A stretch of 43,011 nucleotides of DNA, taken from contig JAAYAG010000026.1 in NCBI GenBank assembly GCA_012719495.1, positions 1 to 43,011 on the forward strand, in the 5' to 3' direction. The translations under genes were made by a program, and so were the position numbers. Positions 36,185-43,011 of this stretch are shown piece after piece (within the stretch, counting starts at the first letter, position 1; each line of letters starts with the position of its first letter). The notes beneath the pieces were generated by a model, which worked only from the letters and a program-made list of their open reading frames with translations, had not been told where the DNA came from and searched no databases. Source of the stretch: Bacteroidales bacterium. GTDB taxonomy: Bacteria; Bacteroidota; Bacteroidia; Bacteroidales; Prolixibacteraceae.

Positions 36185-36224
36185 CCCTCTTAATGAGAAA
36201 GTTCATACTTTAATATCTTGAAAA

Positions 36225-37268
36225 ATGACTGAAAGTAAGCGCAATATAACACCAATATCGAACTTGGGCGAGTTCGGGCTCATTGAACGGCTCACAAATA
36301 AAATTAAGTTAAAAAACAGCTCGTCTCTTAAGGGGATTGGTGACGATGCAGCTGTTTTATCATTTGCAAACAAACACATTGTAGTTACCACCGATTTGTT
36401 GACCGAAGGGGTACATTTTAACTTAATGTATACGCCACTGAAGCACCTTGGTTATAAGTCGGTTGTCGTTAACCTTAGCGACGTGGCGGCCATGAATGCT
36501 ATACCAAAGCAAATTACAGTCTCACTGGCCCTTTCTTCAAAATTCTCGGTAGAAGCAGTCGAATTGCTTTATGAAGGCATCTCGTTGGCTTGCGAAAAAT
36601 ATGGGGTCGACCTTATTGGTGGTGATACCACCTCTTCGCTTACCGGGCTTACGATAAGCGTTACAGCCATTGGCGAATGTGAACCTGAGCAGATAGTTTA
36701 CCGTTCAGGGGCAAAAAAGAACGACTTGATTTGTGTTACCGGAGATTTAGGTGGCGCATATACGGGTTTACAACTCCTTGAAAGAGAGAACGAAGTATTT
36801 AAGGTAAACAAAAATATTCAACCACAATTCGATGGAAAAGATTATATCCTTGGGCGTCAATTGAAACCTGAAGCCCGAACCGATATGAGGAACATTTTCT
36901 CCGAATTGAAGATCAAACCCACTTCTATGATCGATATTTCTGACGGGCTTTCGTCGGAAATAATGCACATCTGCAAACAAAGCCAAGTAGGGGCAAAAAT
37001 TTTTGAAGAAAAAATCCCGATGGATGAACAAACAAAAAATATGGCCCTCGAACTAAATATCAATCCCTTAGTAGCCGCACTCAATGGTGGTGAAGATTAC
37101 GAACTGCTATTTACAGTTCCGGTTTCTGATTATGACAAAGTAAAAAATCACCCCGACATTACTATCATTGGTCATATAGCCGATGCTACAGAAGGAACAG
37201 CATTGGTAACTGGTGCCGGCTCTGAAATCGAACTTATGGCACAAGGTTGGAACCCACTTAAAGAGTAA
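36225..37268 (+). CDS. thiL: Thiamine-monophosphate kinase
   Basis: Converts thiamine phosphate to thiamine diphosphate with ATP. The PurM/ThiL-like fold begins with GIGDDAAVL (37-45), then VVTTDLLTEGVHF, NLSDVAAMNA, DLIGGDTTSS and DISDGLSSE, the metal/ATP-binding series of this family. The 347-aa length is standard. It stands alone in the window without other thi genes. Confidence 0.95.
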   Translation: MTESKRNITPISNLGEFGLIERLTNKIKLKNSSSLKGIGDDAAVLSFANKHIVVTTDLLTEGVHFNLMYTPLKHLGYKSVVVNLSDVAAMNAIPKQITVSLALSSKFSVEAVELLYEGISLACEKYGVDLIGGDTTSSLTGLTISVTAIGECEPEQIVYRSGAKKNDLICVTGDLGGAYTGLQLLERENEVFKVNKNIQPQFDGKDYILGRQLKPEARTDMRNIFSELKIKPTSMIDISDGLSSEIMHICKQSQVGAKIFEEKIPMDEQTKNMALELNINPLVAALNGGEDYELLFTVPVSDYDKVKNHPDITIIGHIADATEGTALVTGAGSEIELMAQGWNPLKE

Positions 37269-37414
37269 AAACTTGCGTTAATCTTGCCATAGCCTTGCTG
37301 GCGAAATTTTGATCTTTCTGCACAGCATGAAGATCCTTTTTTATTCTCAGGTTAACTATAGAATACTGCGTTAATCTTTCTTTTCTGTAAATAACCACGA
37401 CAAATTTGTTTTTA

Positions 37415-37422
37415 TATATTTG
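37415..37422 (+). promoter_or_regulatory. -7 element for ileS
   Basis: TATATTTG (TAnnTTTG), 34 nt upstream of the ATG at 37457. A TTTG at 37405-37408 is too close to serve as the -33 element. No T-box-like leader is seen in the 188 nt after thiL. Confidence 0.5.
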
Positions 37423-37456
37423 TACTCTTTTTTAAAAATCAGGCATTTTGCACATT

Positions 37457-40400
37457 ATGACAAAGAAATTTGCTGAATACAAACAATTCGATTTATCACA
37501 AATCAATAAAGAAATTCGCGTCCGGTGGGAAGCCGAAGACACGTTTCATAAAAGCATGAGTACCCGTGAGGGCAAACCTACCTTTGTGTTCTACGAAGGG
37601 CCACCAAGCGCCAACGGTATGCCCGGTATTCACCATGTGATGGCCCGTGCCATTAAAGATATTTTCTGTCGTTACAAAACCATGCAAGGTTTTTTGGTAA
37701 AGCGTAAAGCCGGATGGGATACCCATGGGTTGCCTGTTGAGCTGGGTGTTGAAAAAATGCTCGGTATTACCAAAGAAGCCATTGGCAAAACTATAACCGT
37801 TGCCGAATATAACGCTGCCTGCCGCAAGGAGGTGATGAAATATACCCGCGAATGGGAAGAACTTACCCGCCAGATGGGTTACTGGGTAAACATGGACGAT
37901 CCATACATCACCTACGATAGCCGTTACATGGAATCACTCTGGTGGTTGTTGAAACAACTCTACAACAAAGGATTGCTGTATAAAGGCTACACCATTCAGC
38001 CCTATTCGCCTGCTGCGGGAACTGGTTTGAGTTCGCACGAATTGAACCAACCCGGTTGCTACCGCGACGTGAAAGATACCACGGCTACCGCCCAGTTCAA
38101 AGTAATCCGCGACGAGAAATCGGAATTCCTTTTCGAAGGTGTTGAAACCGATTTGTATTTCCTCGCCTGGACCACTACACCTTGGACTTTACCATCGAAC
38201 ACCGCGCTTTGTGTGGGCCCAAAAATCACTTACGTGAAGGTGCGCTCCTACAACCCATACACCGGAATTCCTGTCACGGTTATTCTGGCAAAAGATTTAG
38301 TGAATAACCATTTTAATCCAAAGAATGCCGAACTGGAACTTGATGCTTACGAGACAGGGGCTAAAGCCATTCCGTTCAAAATATTGGGTGAATATACCGG
38401 GACACAATTAATAGGCGTGAACTACGAACAACTCATCCCGTTTGTAAAACCTACTGGTGATGCGTTCCGCGTAATCCCTGGCGATTATGTAACCACCGAA
38501 GACGGCACAGGTATCGTACACATTGCGCCAACCTTTGGTGCCGACGACGACCGTGTGGCCAAACAAGCCGGAATTGTTCCGCTCATCATGGTCGACAAGG
38601 AAGGCAAACGCCAAGCTATGGTTGACCGCACCGGGAAATTCTACCACATTGAAGATTTAGATGAAGATTGGGCAAAAGAATATGTGAACGAAGAAGTGTA
38701 TCGCGATTATGCTGGCCGTTACGTGAAAAATGCCTACGACGATACGCTTACTGAAAACGATGCCACACTGGATATCGACCTTTCGGTGATGCTGAAAAAA
38801 GAAAATAAAGCCTTCAAGGTTGAAAAACACGAGCACAACTACCCGCACTGCTGGCGTACCGACAAGCCCGTGTTGTATTATCCGCTCGACTCGTGGTTCA
38901 TCAAAACCACTGCCATCAAAGACCGGATGATTGCCTTGAACAAAACCATCAACTGGAAACCCGAAAGTACCGGAACCGGCCGTTTTGGCAACTGGTTGGA
39001 AAACCTTGTCGACTGGAACCTGTCACGCTCGCGCTACTGGGGAACGCCGCTTCCAATTTGGCGTACCGAGGATGGCAGCGAAGAAATCTGTATTGGTTCA
39101 ACCGAAGAGCTGATGACTGAAATCGAGAAATCAATCGCTGCCGGATTTATGACCGAGAACCCTTATAAAGGTTTCGTTGTTGGAGAAAATTCAAAAGAAA
39201 ACTACGAAAAAATCGACCTGCACCGTCCGTATGTCGATGATATTGTATTGGTTTCGGCATCGGGCAAAAAGATGTTCCGCGAAACCGACCTCATCGACGT
39301 TTGGTTCGACTCAGGAGCCATGCCTTATGCGCAAGCACACTATCCATTTGAAAGCCTCCCCCCAACCCCCTCCCAAGGAGGGGGAGAACAAGCTCCGAAG
39401 TATCAGACTGCGAATCCGATTCTTTATGGGCTTTTGCGAGAGTTAGCCGATAAACAGAAAGGAAATCCAACAGAAGCAGAAGAATTCCTTTGGAATAATC
39501 TTCGTGGTAAAAAATTGGAAGGATATAAATTTCGTCGTCAGCATATTATCGACCAGTTCATTGCTGATTTTGTTTGTTTGGAAAAACAATTGATCATTGA
39601 GGTTGATGGTAAAATCCACAATTTACCAGAGAATCAAATCTCAGATGCTGAAAGAACCAATCGATTAAATGATTTGGGCTATAAAGTCATCCGATTTACG
39701 AATGAAGAAGTATTAAACGATATAGAAAAAGTACTCAGCTCCATACTTGCAGAATGCAACTCCCTTCCCCTTGGGGGAAGGGTTGGGGATGGGGCACATT
39801 CCCTCCCTTTGGGGGAGGGTCAGGGAGGGGCTTTTGTGTTCCCAGCCGATTTCATTGCCGAAGGTGTGGACCAAACCCGTGGATGGTTCTTCACTCTACA
39901 TGCCATTGCCACCATGATTATGGACGATGTTTCGTTTAAGAACATCATCTCAAATGGATTGGTGCTCGACAAAAACGGCAATAAAATGTCGAAGCGCTTG
40001 GGCAATGCAGTCGATCCGTTCGAAACCATCGAAAAGTACGGTTCCGACCCACTGCGCTGGTATATGATCACCAATGCTCAACCTTGGGACAACCTCAAAT
40101 TCGACATTGGCGGAGTTGACGAAGTACGCCGTAAATTCTTTGGAACCCTTTACAATACTTATAGCTTCTTCTCCCTATATGCCAATATCGATAGTTTCAC
40201 TTATTCCGAAGCGGAAGTGCCATTGGAACAACGCCCTGAACTCGACCGCTGGATTCTGTCCTTGTTGAATTCATTGGTGAAAGAAGTAACCGAGTGTTAC
40301 GAAACGTACGAACCAACACGTGCCGGACGTGCCATTTCTGATTTTGTGGGCGAAAACCTCAGCAACTGGTTTGTGCGCCTAAGCCGCAAACGCTACTGGG

Positions 40401-41350
40401 GTGGCGAAATGACAACCGACAAGCTTTCGGCTTACCAAACATTGTACACTTGTTTGGCAACCGTTGCCAAGTTGGCAGCACCCATCGCACCGTTCTATAT
40501 GGATCAATTGTTCACCGATTTGAACAAAGTTGCAGGAAAAGAAACCGACCAAAGTGTTCACTTGGCTACGTTCCCAACCTACGATGAAAGCATCATCGAC
40601 AAAGAGTTGGAAGATCGTATGGACATTGCCCAGCGCGTATCGAGTATGGTACTTGGATTGCGCCGCAAAGAGAAGCTGAAAGTGCGTCAACCGCTGGCCA
40701 AAATTATGGTTCCAGTGTTGAACCCACATTTCAAAGATCAACTCGAAGCGGTAGAAAGTATCATTCTTTCCGAAATCAACGTGAAGGAAATCGAATACAT
40801 TTCGGGAGGCGAAGGCATTATTAAGAAAAAGATCAAGCCCAATTTCAAAACATTGGGACCCAAATACAGCAAGTTGATGAAGCAAATTTCAGCCGTAATT
40901 GGCCAAATGAGCCAAGCCGATATTGCGGCCATCGAAACCCAAGGTTCGTTCGAGATTACTGTTGAAAACGAGAAAATTGCGTTAGCACCAGAAGATGTCG
41001 AAATCCTTTCGGAAGACATACCCGGTTGGTTGGTTGCCAGCGAAGGTGCCATTACTGTGGCCCTTGACATTAACGTAACCGAGGAGTTGAGGCAAGAAGG
41101 TATTGCCCGCGAATTTGTGAACCGCATTCAGAATATCCGCAAGGAAAGTGACTTTGAAGTAACCGACAAGATTAAGGTACAAATTGAGAAAAACGAAGCA
41201 TTCAATGAAGCACTGAAACGGTATTCCGATTACATCAGCAACCAAACGTTGGCAGCATCTTTTGAACTCGTTGACGAGCTTTCTGGTGAAAATGTACGCC
41301 AAATAGATATTGATGAAATAGTTACATCTGTAGCTATTGGGAAGTATTAA
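37457..41350 (+). CDS. ileS: Isoleucyl-tRNA synthetase with an in-frame DUF559 endonuclease domain insertion
   Basis: Charges tRNA-Ile. It is the eukaryote-like IleS type, with YEGPPSANGMPGIHHVMARA near the N terminus (46-65, HIGH-equivalent GIHH) and KMSKRLGNA near residue 843. The CP1 editing domain lies at about 190-420 and the anticodon-binding domain at about 960-1150. At 1297 aa it is about 160 residues longer than usual. The excess, residues 633-794, lies between AMPYAQAHYPFE and FPADFIAEGVDQTRGWF, which are normally only a few residues apart, and encodes a DUF559 nuclease domain with Pro/Gly-rich ends. I start at ATG 37457; a TTG at 37448 is also in frame. The frame is intact throughout and host motifs are preserved, so the enzyme is presumably active. 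Confidence 0.95.
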   Translation: MTKKFAEYKQFDLSQINKEIRVRWEAEDTFHKSMSTREGKPTFVFYEGPPSANGMPGIHHVMARAIKDIFCRYKTMQGFLVKRKAGWDTHGLPVELGVEKMLGITKEAIGKTITVAEYNAACRKEVMKYTREWEELTRQMGYWVNMDDPYITYDSRYMESLWWLLKQLYNKGLLYKGYTIQPYSPAAGTGLSSHELNQPGCYRDVKDTTATAQFKVIRDEKSEFLFEGVETDLYFLAWTTTPWTLPSNTALCVGPKITYVKVRSYNPYTGIPVTVILAKDLVNNHFNPKNAELELDAYETGAKAIPFKILGEYTGTQLIGVNYEQLIPFVKPTGDAFRVIPGDYVTTEDGTGIVHIAPTFGADDDRVAKQAGIVPLIMVDKEGKRQAMVDRTGKFYHIEDLDEDWAKEYVNEEVYRDYAGRYVKNAYDDTLTENDATLDIDLSVMLKKENKAFKVEKHEHNYPHCWRTDKPVLYYPLDSWFIKTTAIKDRMIALNKTINWKPESTGTGRFGNWLENLVDWNLSRSRYWGTPLPIWRTEDGSEEICIGSTEELMTEIEKSIAAGFMTENPYKGFVVGENSKENYEKIDLHRPYVDDIVLVSASGKKMFRETDLIDVWFDSGAMPYAQAHYPFESLPPTPSQGGGEQAPKYQTANPILYGLLRELADKQKGNPTEAEEFLWNNLRGKKLEGYKFRRQHIIDQFIADFVCLEKQLIIEVDGKIHNLPENQISDAERTNRLNDLGYKVIRFTNEEVLNDIEKVLSSILAECNSLPLGGRVGDGAHSLPLGEGQGGAFVFPADFIAEGVDQTRGWFFTLHAIATMIMDDVSFKNIISNGLVLDKNGNKMSKRLGNAVDPFETIEKYGSDPLRWYMITNAQPWDNLKFDIGGVDEVRRKFFGTLYNTYSFFSLYANIDSFTYSEAEVPLEQRPELDRWILSLLNSLVKEVTECYETYEPTRAGRAISDFVGENLSNWFVRLSRKRYWGGEMTTDKLSAYQTLYTCLATVAKLAAPIAPFYMDQLFTDLNKVAGKETDQSVHLATFPTYDESIIDKELEDRMDIAQRVSSMVLGLRRKEKLKVRQPLAKIMVPVLNPHFKDQLEAVESIILSEINVKEIEYISGGEGIIKKKIKPNFKTLGPKYSKLMKQISAVIGQMSQADIAAIETQGSFEITVENEKIALAPEDVEILSEDIPGWLVASEGAITVALDINVTEELRQEGIAREFVNRIQNIRKESDFEVTDKIKVQIEKNEAFNEALKRYSDYISNQTLAASFELVDELSGENVRQIDIDEIVTSVAIGKY
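39354..39386. repeat. Left palindromic end of the ileS insert
   Basis: C-rich run followed by a perfect 8-bp hairpin, CCCCCTCC (39366-39373), loop CAA, GGAGGGGG (39377-39384). Read inward from AAAGCC at 39351, it resembles the reverse complement of the right end (imperfect terminal inverted repeat). It is translated as SLPPTPSQGGG. Confidence 0.85.
39762..39832. repeat. Right palindromic end of the ileS insert (two hairpins)
   Basis: Hairpin 1 is CCCTTCCCC (39762-39770), loop TTG, GGGGAAGGG (39774-39782). Hairpin 2 is CCCTCCC (39801-39807) with GGGAGGG (39813-39819). A G-rich tail then ends GGGGCTTTTG, the inverse of the left CxAAAGCC edge. It is translated as SLPLGGRVGDGAHSLPLGEG, giving two copies of an SLPLG(G/E) peptide. 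Confidence 0.85.
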
Positions 41351-41390
41351 GAATAACCCAAAACAATGGTAGCGAATGTATTTAATTTGT

Positions 41391-41398
41391 TATTTTTG
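41391..41398 (+). promoter_or_regulatory. -7 element for the dksA-like gene
   Basis: TATTTTTG (TAnnTTTG), 42 nt before the ATG at 41441; no clear -33. Confidence 0.45.
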
Positions 41399-41440
41399 AT
41401 AAGTTTTGAAATACAAAAGTAGAACCTAAGCCAAATAATT

Positions 41441-41818
41441 ATGAGCGAAAAAACCAGATATTCGGATCAGGAACTTCAGGAATTCAAGGAATTAATACTG
41501 GAGAAATTGGAAAAAGCTCAGCGTGATTATGAAATTTTTAAAAATTCTATTACTCACGGTGATGATAATGACACGCAAGACACATCACCAACTTTCAAAA
41601 TTTTGGAAGAAGGTGCGGCAACCCTCTCAAAAGAGGAAGCTGGTAAATTAGCTCAACGGCAATTAAAATTTATACAGCATTTACAGGCAGCGCTTATTCG
41701 TATCGAAAACAAAACATACGGAGTCTGCCGCGAAACTGGCAAGTTAATATCAAAAGAAAGGCTCCGGGCTGTACCACATGCCACGCTTTCTATTGATGCC
41801 AAAAACATGCAGCATTAA
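41441..41818 (+). CDS. DksA/TraR-family protein lacking the zinc-finger cysteines
   Basis: 125 aa. An N-terminal coiled coil (about 8-35 and 60-90) is followed by a degenerate zinc-finger region (YGVCRETGKLISKERLRAVPHATL, 93-116). Only one cysteine (C96) remains of the four of classical DksA; this cysteine-poor form is common in Bacteroidota. It probably binds the RNA polymerase secondary channel to tune transcription. The central acidic DDNDTQDTSPTF (41-52) may correspond to the DksA tip region. It lies between ileS and lspA, a conserved arrangement in this phylum as I recall it. Confidence 0.88.
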   Translation: MSEKTRYSDQELQEFKELILEKLEKAQRDYEIFKNSITHGDDNDTQDTSPTFKILEEGAATLSKEEAGKLAQRQLKFIQHLQAALIRIENKTYGVCRETGKLISKERLRAVPHATLSIDAKNMQH

Positions 41819-41835
41819 AATAAAAAATAACAATT

Positions 41836-41869
41836 CAGTTGAGAGCGAATAACTCTCAACTGTTTTTTT
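41836..41869 (+). terminator. Intrinsic terminator between the dksA-like gene and lspA
   Basis: A perfect 10-bp stem, CAGTTGAGAG (41836-41845) with CTCTCAACTG (41853-41862), a 7-nt loop, then seven T. It ends only about 8 nt before the lspA ATG. Confidence 0.85.
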
Positions 41870-41876
41870 GCACTCT

Positions 41877-42527
41877 ATGAACAAAAAGCAAATTGCAATT
41901 TTAGTCATTGCCTTGGTCATTATCTTCGACCAGATACTCAAAATCTGGATTAAAACCAATTTCATATTAGGAGAAGAAATTAAAATATTTGGGAACTGGT
42001 TTATCCTTCACTTTGTAGAAAACAAAGGGATGGCTTTTGGTTTTGAATTTGCCGGGAGATATGGCAAAGTAATACTCACGCTTTTCCGTTTAATTGCTTC
42101 AATCGCAATATTCTGGTATTTGATGAAATTAATAAAGAAAGGCATTCCAACCGGGCTTGTTATAAGCATTGCCCTTATTTGTGCCGGAGCAGTGGGCAAT
42201 GTGATCGACAGTGCTTTTTATGGATTAATCTTTACAGATAGCCTGGGACGAGTTGCCGAGATGTTTCCCCAAGGCGGCGGGTACGAAACTTTTCTTCACG
42301 GATCAGTGGTCGACATGCTTTATTTTCCCATAATCGACACTACCTGGCCCTCTTGGTCGCCAATCAATCCCGGAGATTCACTTGTTTTCTTCCGCCCGGT
42401 TTTCAATATTGCTGATTCTGCTATTACTATAGGTATAAGCATAATACTAATCTTTTACCGCAAATTTTTCAGCGAAGAAGAGGCAAAGGAAAAACCCAAC
42501 ACGGTAGAAGAATTGAAAAATGACTAA
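41877..42527 (+). CDS. lspA: Lipoprotein signal peptidase (signal peptidase II)
   Basis: An inner-membrane aspartyl protease that cleaves lipoprotein signal peptides after lipidation. It has four membrane helices. Catalytic aspartates are D111 (GAVGNVIDSAFYG) and D180 (FNIADSAITIG), with the conserved VENKGMAFG near residue 47. At 216 aa it is longer than the E. coli enzyme because of an insertion between the catalytic motifs (about 118-172), usual in Bacteroidota. I start at ATG 41877; an upstream in-frame TTG falls in the terminator T-run. A strong terminator lies immediately upstream, so transcription needs read-through or a promoter inside the dksA-like gene. Confidence 0.95.
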   Translation: MNKKQIAILVIALVIIFDQILKIWIKTNFILGEEIKIFGNWFILHFVENKGMAFGFEFAGRYGKVILTLFRLIASIAIFWYLMKLIKKGIPTGLVISIALICAGAVGNVIDSAFYGLIFTDSLGRVAEMFPQGGGYETFLHGSVVDMLYFPIIDTTWPSWSPINPGDSLVFFRPVFNIADSAITIGISIILIFYRKFFSEEEAKEKPNTVEELKND

Positions 42528-42648
42528 GCTTTTAAAAAAATAGTTTGTGTAATTAGTTTCAATTCATTAAAATTGCACTCCGAAAATCGAAACGGTTTTC
42601 CGTAACGTTCAAGACAATAATTAATAATTTATCAATCATAAATTATTA

Positions 42649-42723
42649 GGGCCCATAGCTCAGTTGGTTAGTAGCACCTGACTCATAATCAGGGGGTCGC
42701 TGGTTCAAGCCCAGCTGGGCCCA
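42649..42723 (+). tRNA. tRNA with CAU anticodon (elongator Met or Ile2)
   Basis: Acceptor GGGCCCA/TGGGCCC plus discriminator A, anticodon stem CCTGA/TCAGG with loop CTCATAA (anticodon 42684-42686), T arm GCTGG-TTCAAGC-CCAGC. No CCA is encoded. The G/C-rich acceptor resembles Ile2 (lysidine-modified) tRNAs more than elongator Met, but the sequence alone does not decide. The D arm is odd: GCTC pairs with TAGC instead of GAGC and the loop is a nucleotide longer. Confidence 0.9.
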
Positions 42724-42734
42724 CAAGAAAATCA

Positions 42735-42767
42735 AGCGGTTACATTAAGTTGTAATCGCTTTTTTTA
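42735..42767 (+). terminator. Intrinsic terminator after the tRNA
   Basis: AGCGGTTACA (42735-42744) pairs with TGTAATCGCT (42751-42760), including one G-U pair, followed by seven further T. Confidence 0.85.
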
Positions 42768-43011
42768 TTTTTGATACATACTAAAGACATACAAAACTGG
42801 AATCACTTTAATATTCGGGTGGATAAATTTATTTTTATAACTTAACTAAAGATTATAAAGAGTCAACCCCAATTATGAAGTGATCCCCGTATGGGGTTAT
42901 ATTTTTGAGAAACACGGAATGACAGGTAGTAGAATCAGAGTTAGGTACTACCCCTCAGGGGCAGTGCTGGTTTTCTCTTGCTCTCCACGGGCTAACGCCC
43001 GCGGTTATTGA
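42768..43011. other. Non-coding tail of the window with REP-like palindromes
   Basis: No coding region is visible. Three small inverted structures lie near the end: GGTAGTA (42925-42931) with TACTACC (42946-42952); CCCC-TCA-GGGG (42951-42961); CGGGC-TAAC-GCCCG (42988-43001). They look like the start of a repetitive extragenic palindrome or a mobile-element edge that continues beyond the window. Confidence 0.5.

Larger units (their letters stand above)
39353..39838 (+). mobile_element. DUF559 endonuclease-bearing palindromic insert within ileS
   Basis: About 486 bp (162 codons) of foreign-looking sequence in frame in ileS. The core (about 39398-39745) encodes a DUF559/Vsr-like PD-(D/E)xK nuclease domain: NPTEAEEFLWNNLRGKKLEG, YKFRRQHIIDQFIADF (D704 of IleS), LIIEVDGKIHN (E715, D717, K719) and LGYKVIRFTNEEVL. 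The putative active-site residues are intact. There is no internal in-frame ATG, so the domain is made only as part of IleS unless a rare start is used. The edges are C/G-rich palindromes in opposite orientation. Exact boundaries are approximate. Classing it as mobile is inference. Confidence 0.8.

Noticed and set aside
36095-36224. TPP riboswitch upstream of thiL
   Set aside because: Only about 40 nt separate the -7 element from the ATG and no THI-box sequence is present.
37448-41350. ileS as a frameshifted pseudogene or an intein-containing gene
   Set aside because: The frame is continuous and host motifs resume exactly after the insert. There are no intein splice-junction residues (Cys/Ser start, His-Asn end) at the edges, and DUF559 is not an intein homing-nuclease type.
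1-43011. CRISPR array, prophage or conjugative element
   Set aside because: No regularly spaced repeats, cas genes, phage structural genes, integrases or transfer genes are visible.

Overview
The window is a 43 kb chromosomal segment from a member of the Bacteroidota, probably Bacteroidales/Marinilabiliales-like. I infer this from the fused MurF–alanine racemase, the many TAnnTTTG (-7) promoter elements in place of E. coli-type -10 boxes, the weak ribosome binding sites, the sufBCDS–sufE–sufT gene set, the short zinc-less DksA/TraR protein and the eukaryote-like IleS. There is no phage, plasmid, rRNA or CRISPR. Most genes are housekeeping, so the interest lies in small insertions within otherwise conserved genes and operons.

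Layout. At 1-9 kb lie a partial methyltransferase, asnS, murF-alr, tdk, an acidic conserved protein followed by rsmI, and tyrS. At 9-11.3 kb is a polysaccharide chain-length regulator/polymerase pair. At 11.3-19 kb are an outer-membrane barrel, pyrH, a photolyase, nadA, two HAD phosphatases, an ECF sigma/anti-sigma pair and ung. At 19-26 kb are a GH32-like secreted protein whose catalytic acids are substituted, a NapH/NosR-type membrane ferredoxin with a methyltransferase, the nrfHA ammonifying nitrite reductase, a corrinoid protein and an AraC regulator. At 26-36 kb is the SUF iron-sulfur assembly system (sufT, sufE, then sufS, D, C, B). It is broken up by a reversed ompA/yip1/lipoprotein block, a DUF1016 (YhcG-like) nuclease gene and a four-helix-bundle (S23/IVP) gene flanked by inverted repeats. 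At 36-43 kb are thiL, ileS, a dksA-like gene, lspA, a CAU tRNA and REP-like palindromes.

The most unusual object is ileS. Its reading frame is intact but carries about 162 extra codons encoding a complete DUF559 (Vsr-like PD-(D/E)xK) endonuclease domain between the editing domain and the KMSKS loop. Both ends of the insert carry C/G-rich palindromes in inverted orientation. It looks like a nuclease-bearing palindromic element that inserted in frame into an essential gene and is translated with it. The four-helix-bundle gene in the suf operon is a second small element bounded by inverted repeats, recalling 23S rRNA intervening sequences.

No searches could be run. Functions rest on recognised motifs, gene order and translated sequence.
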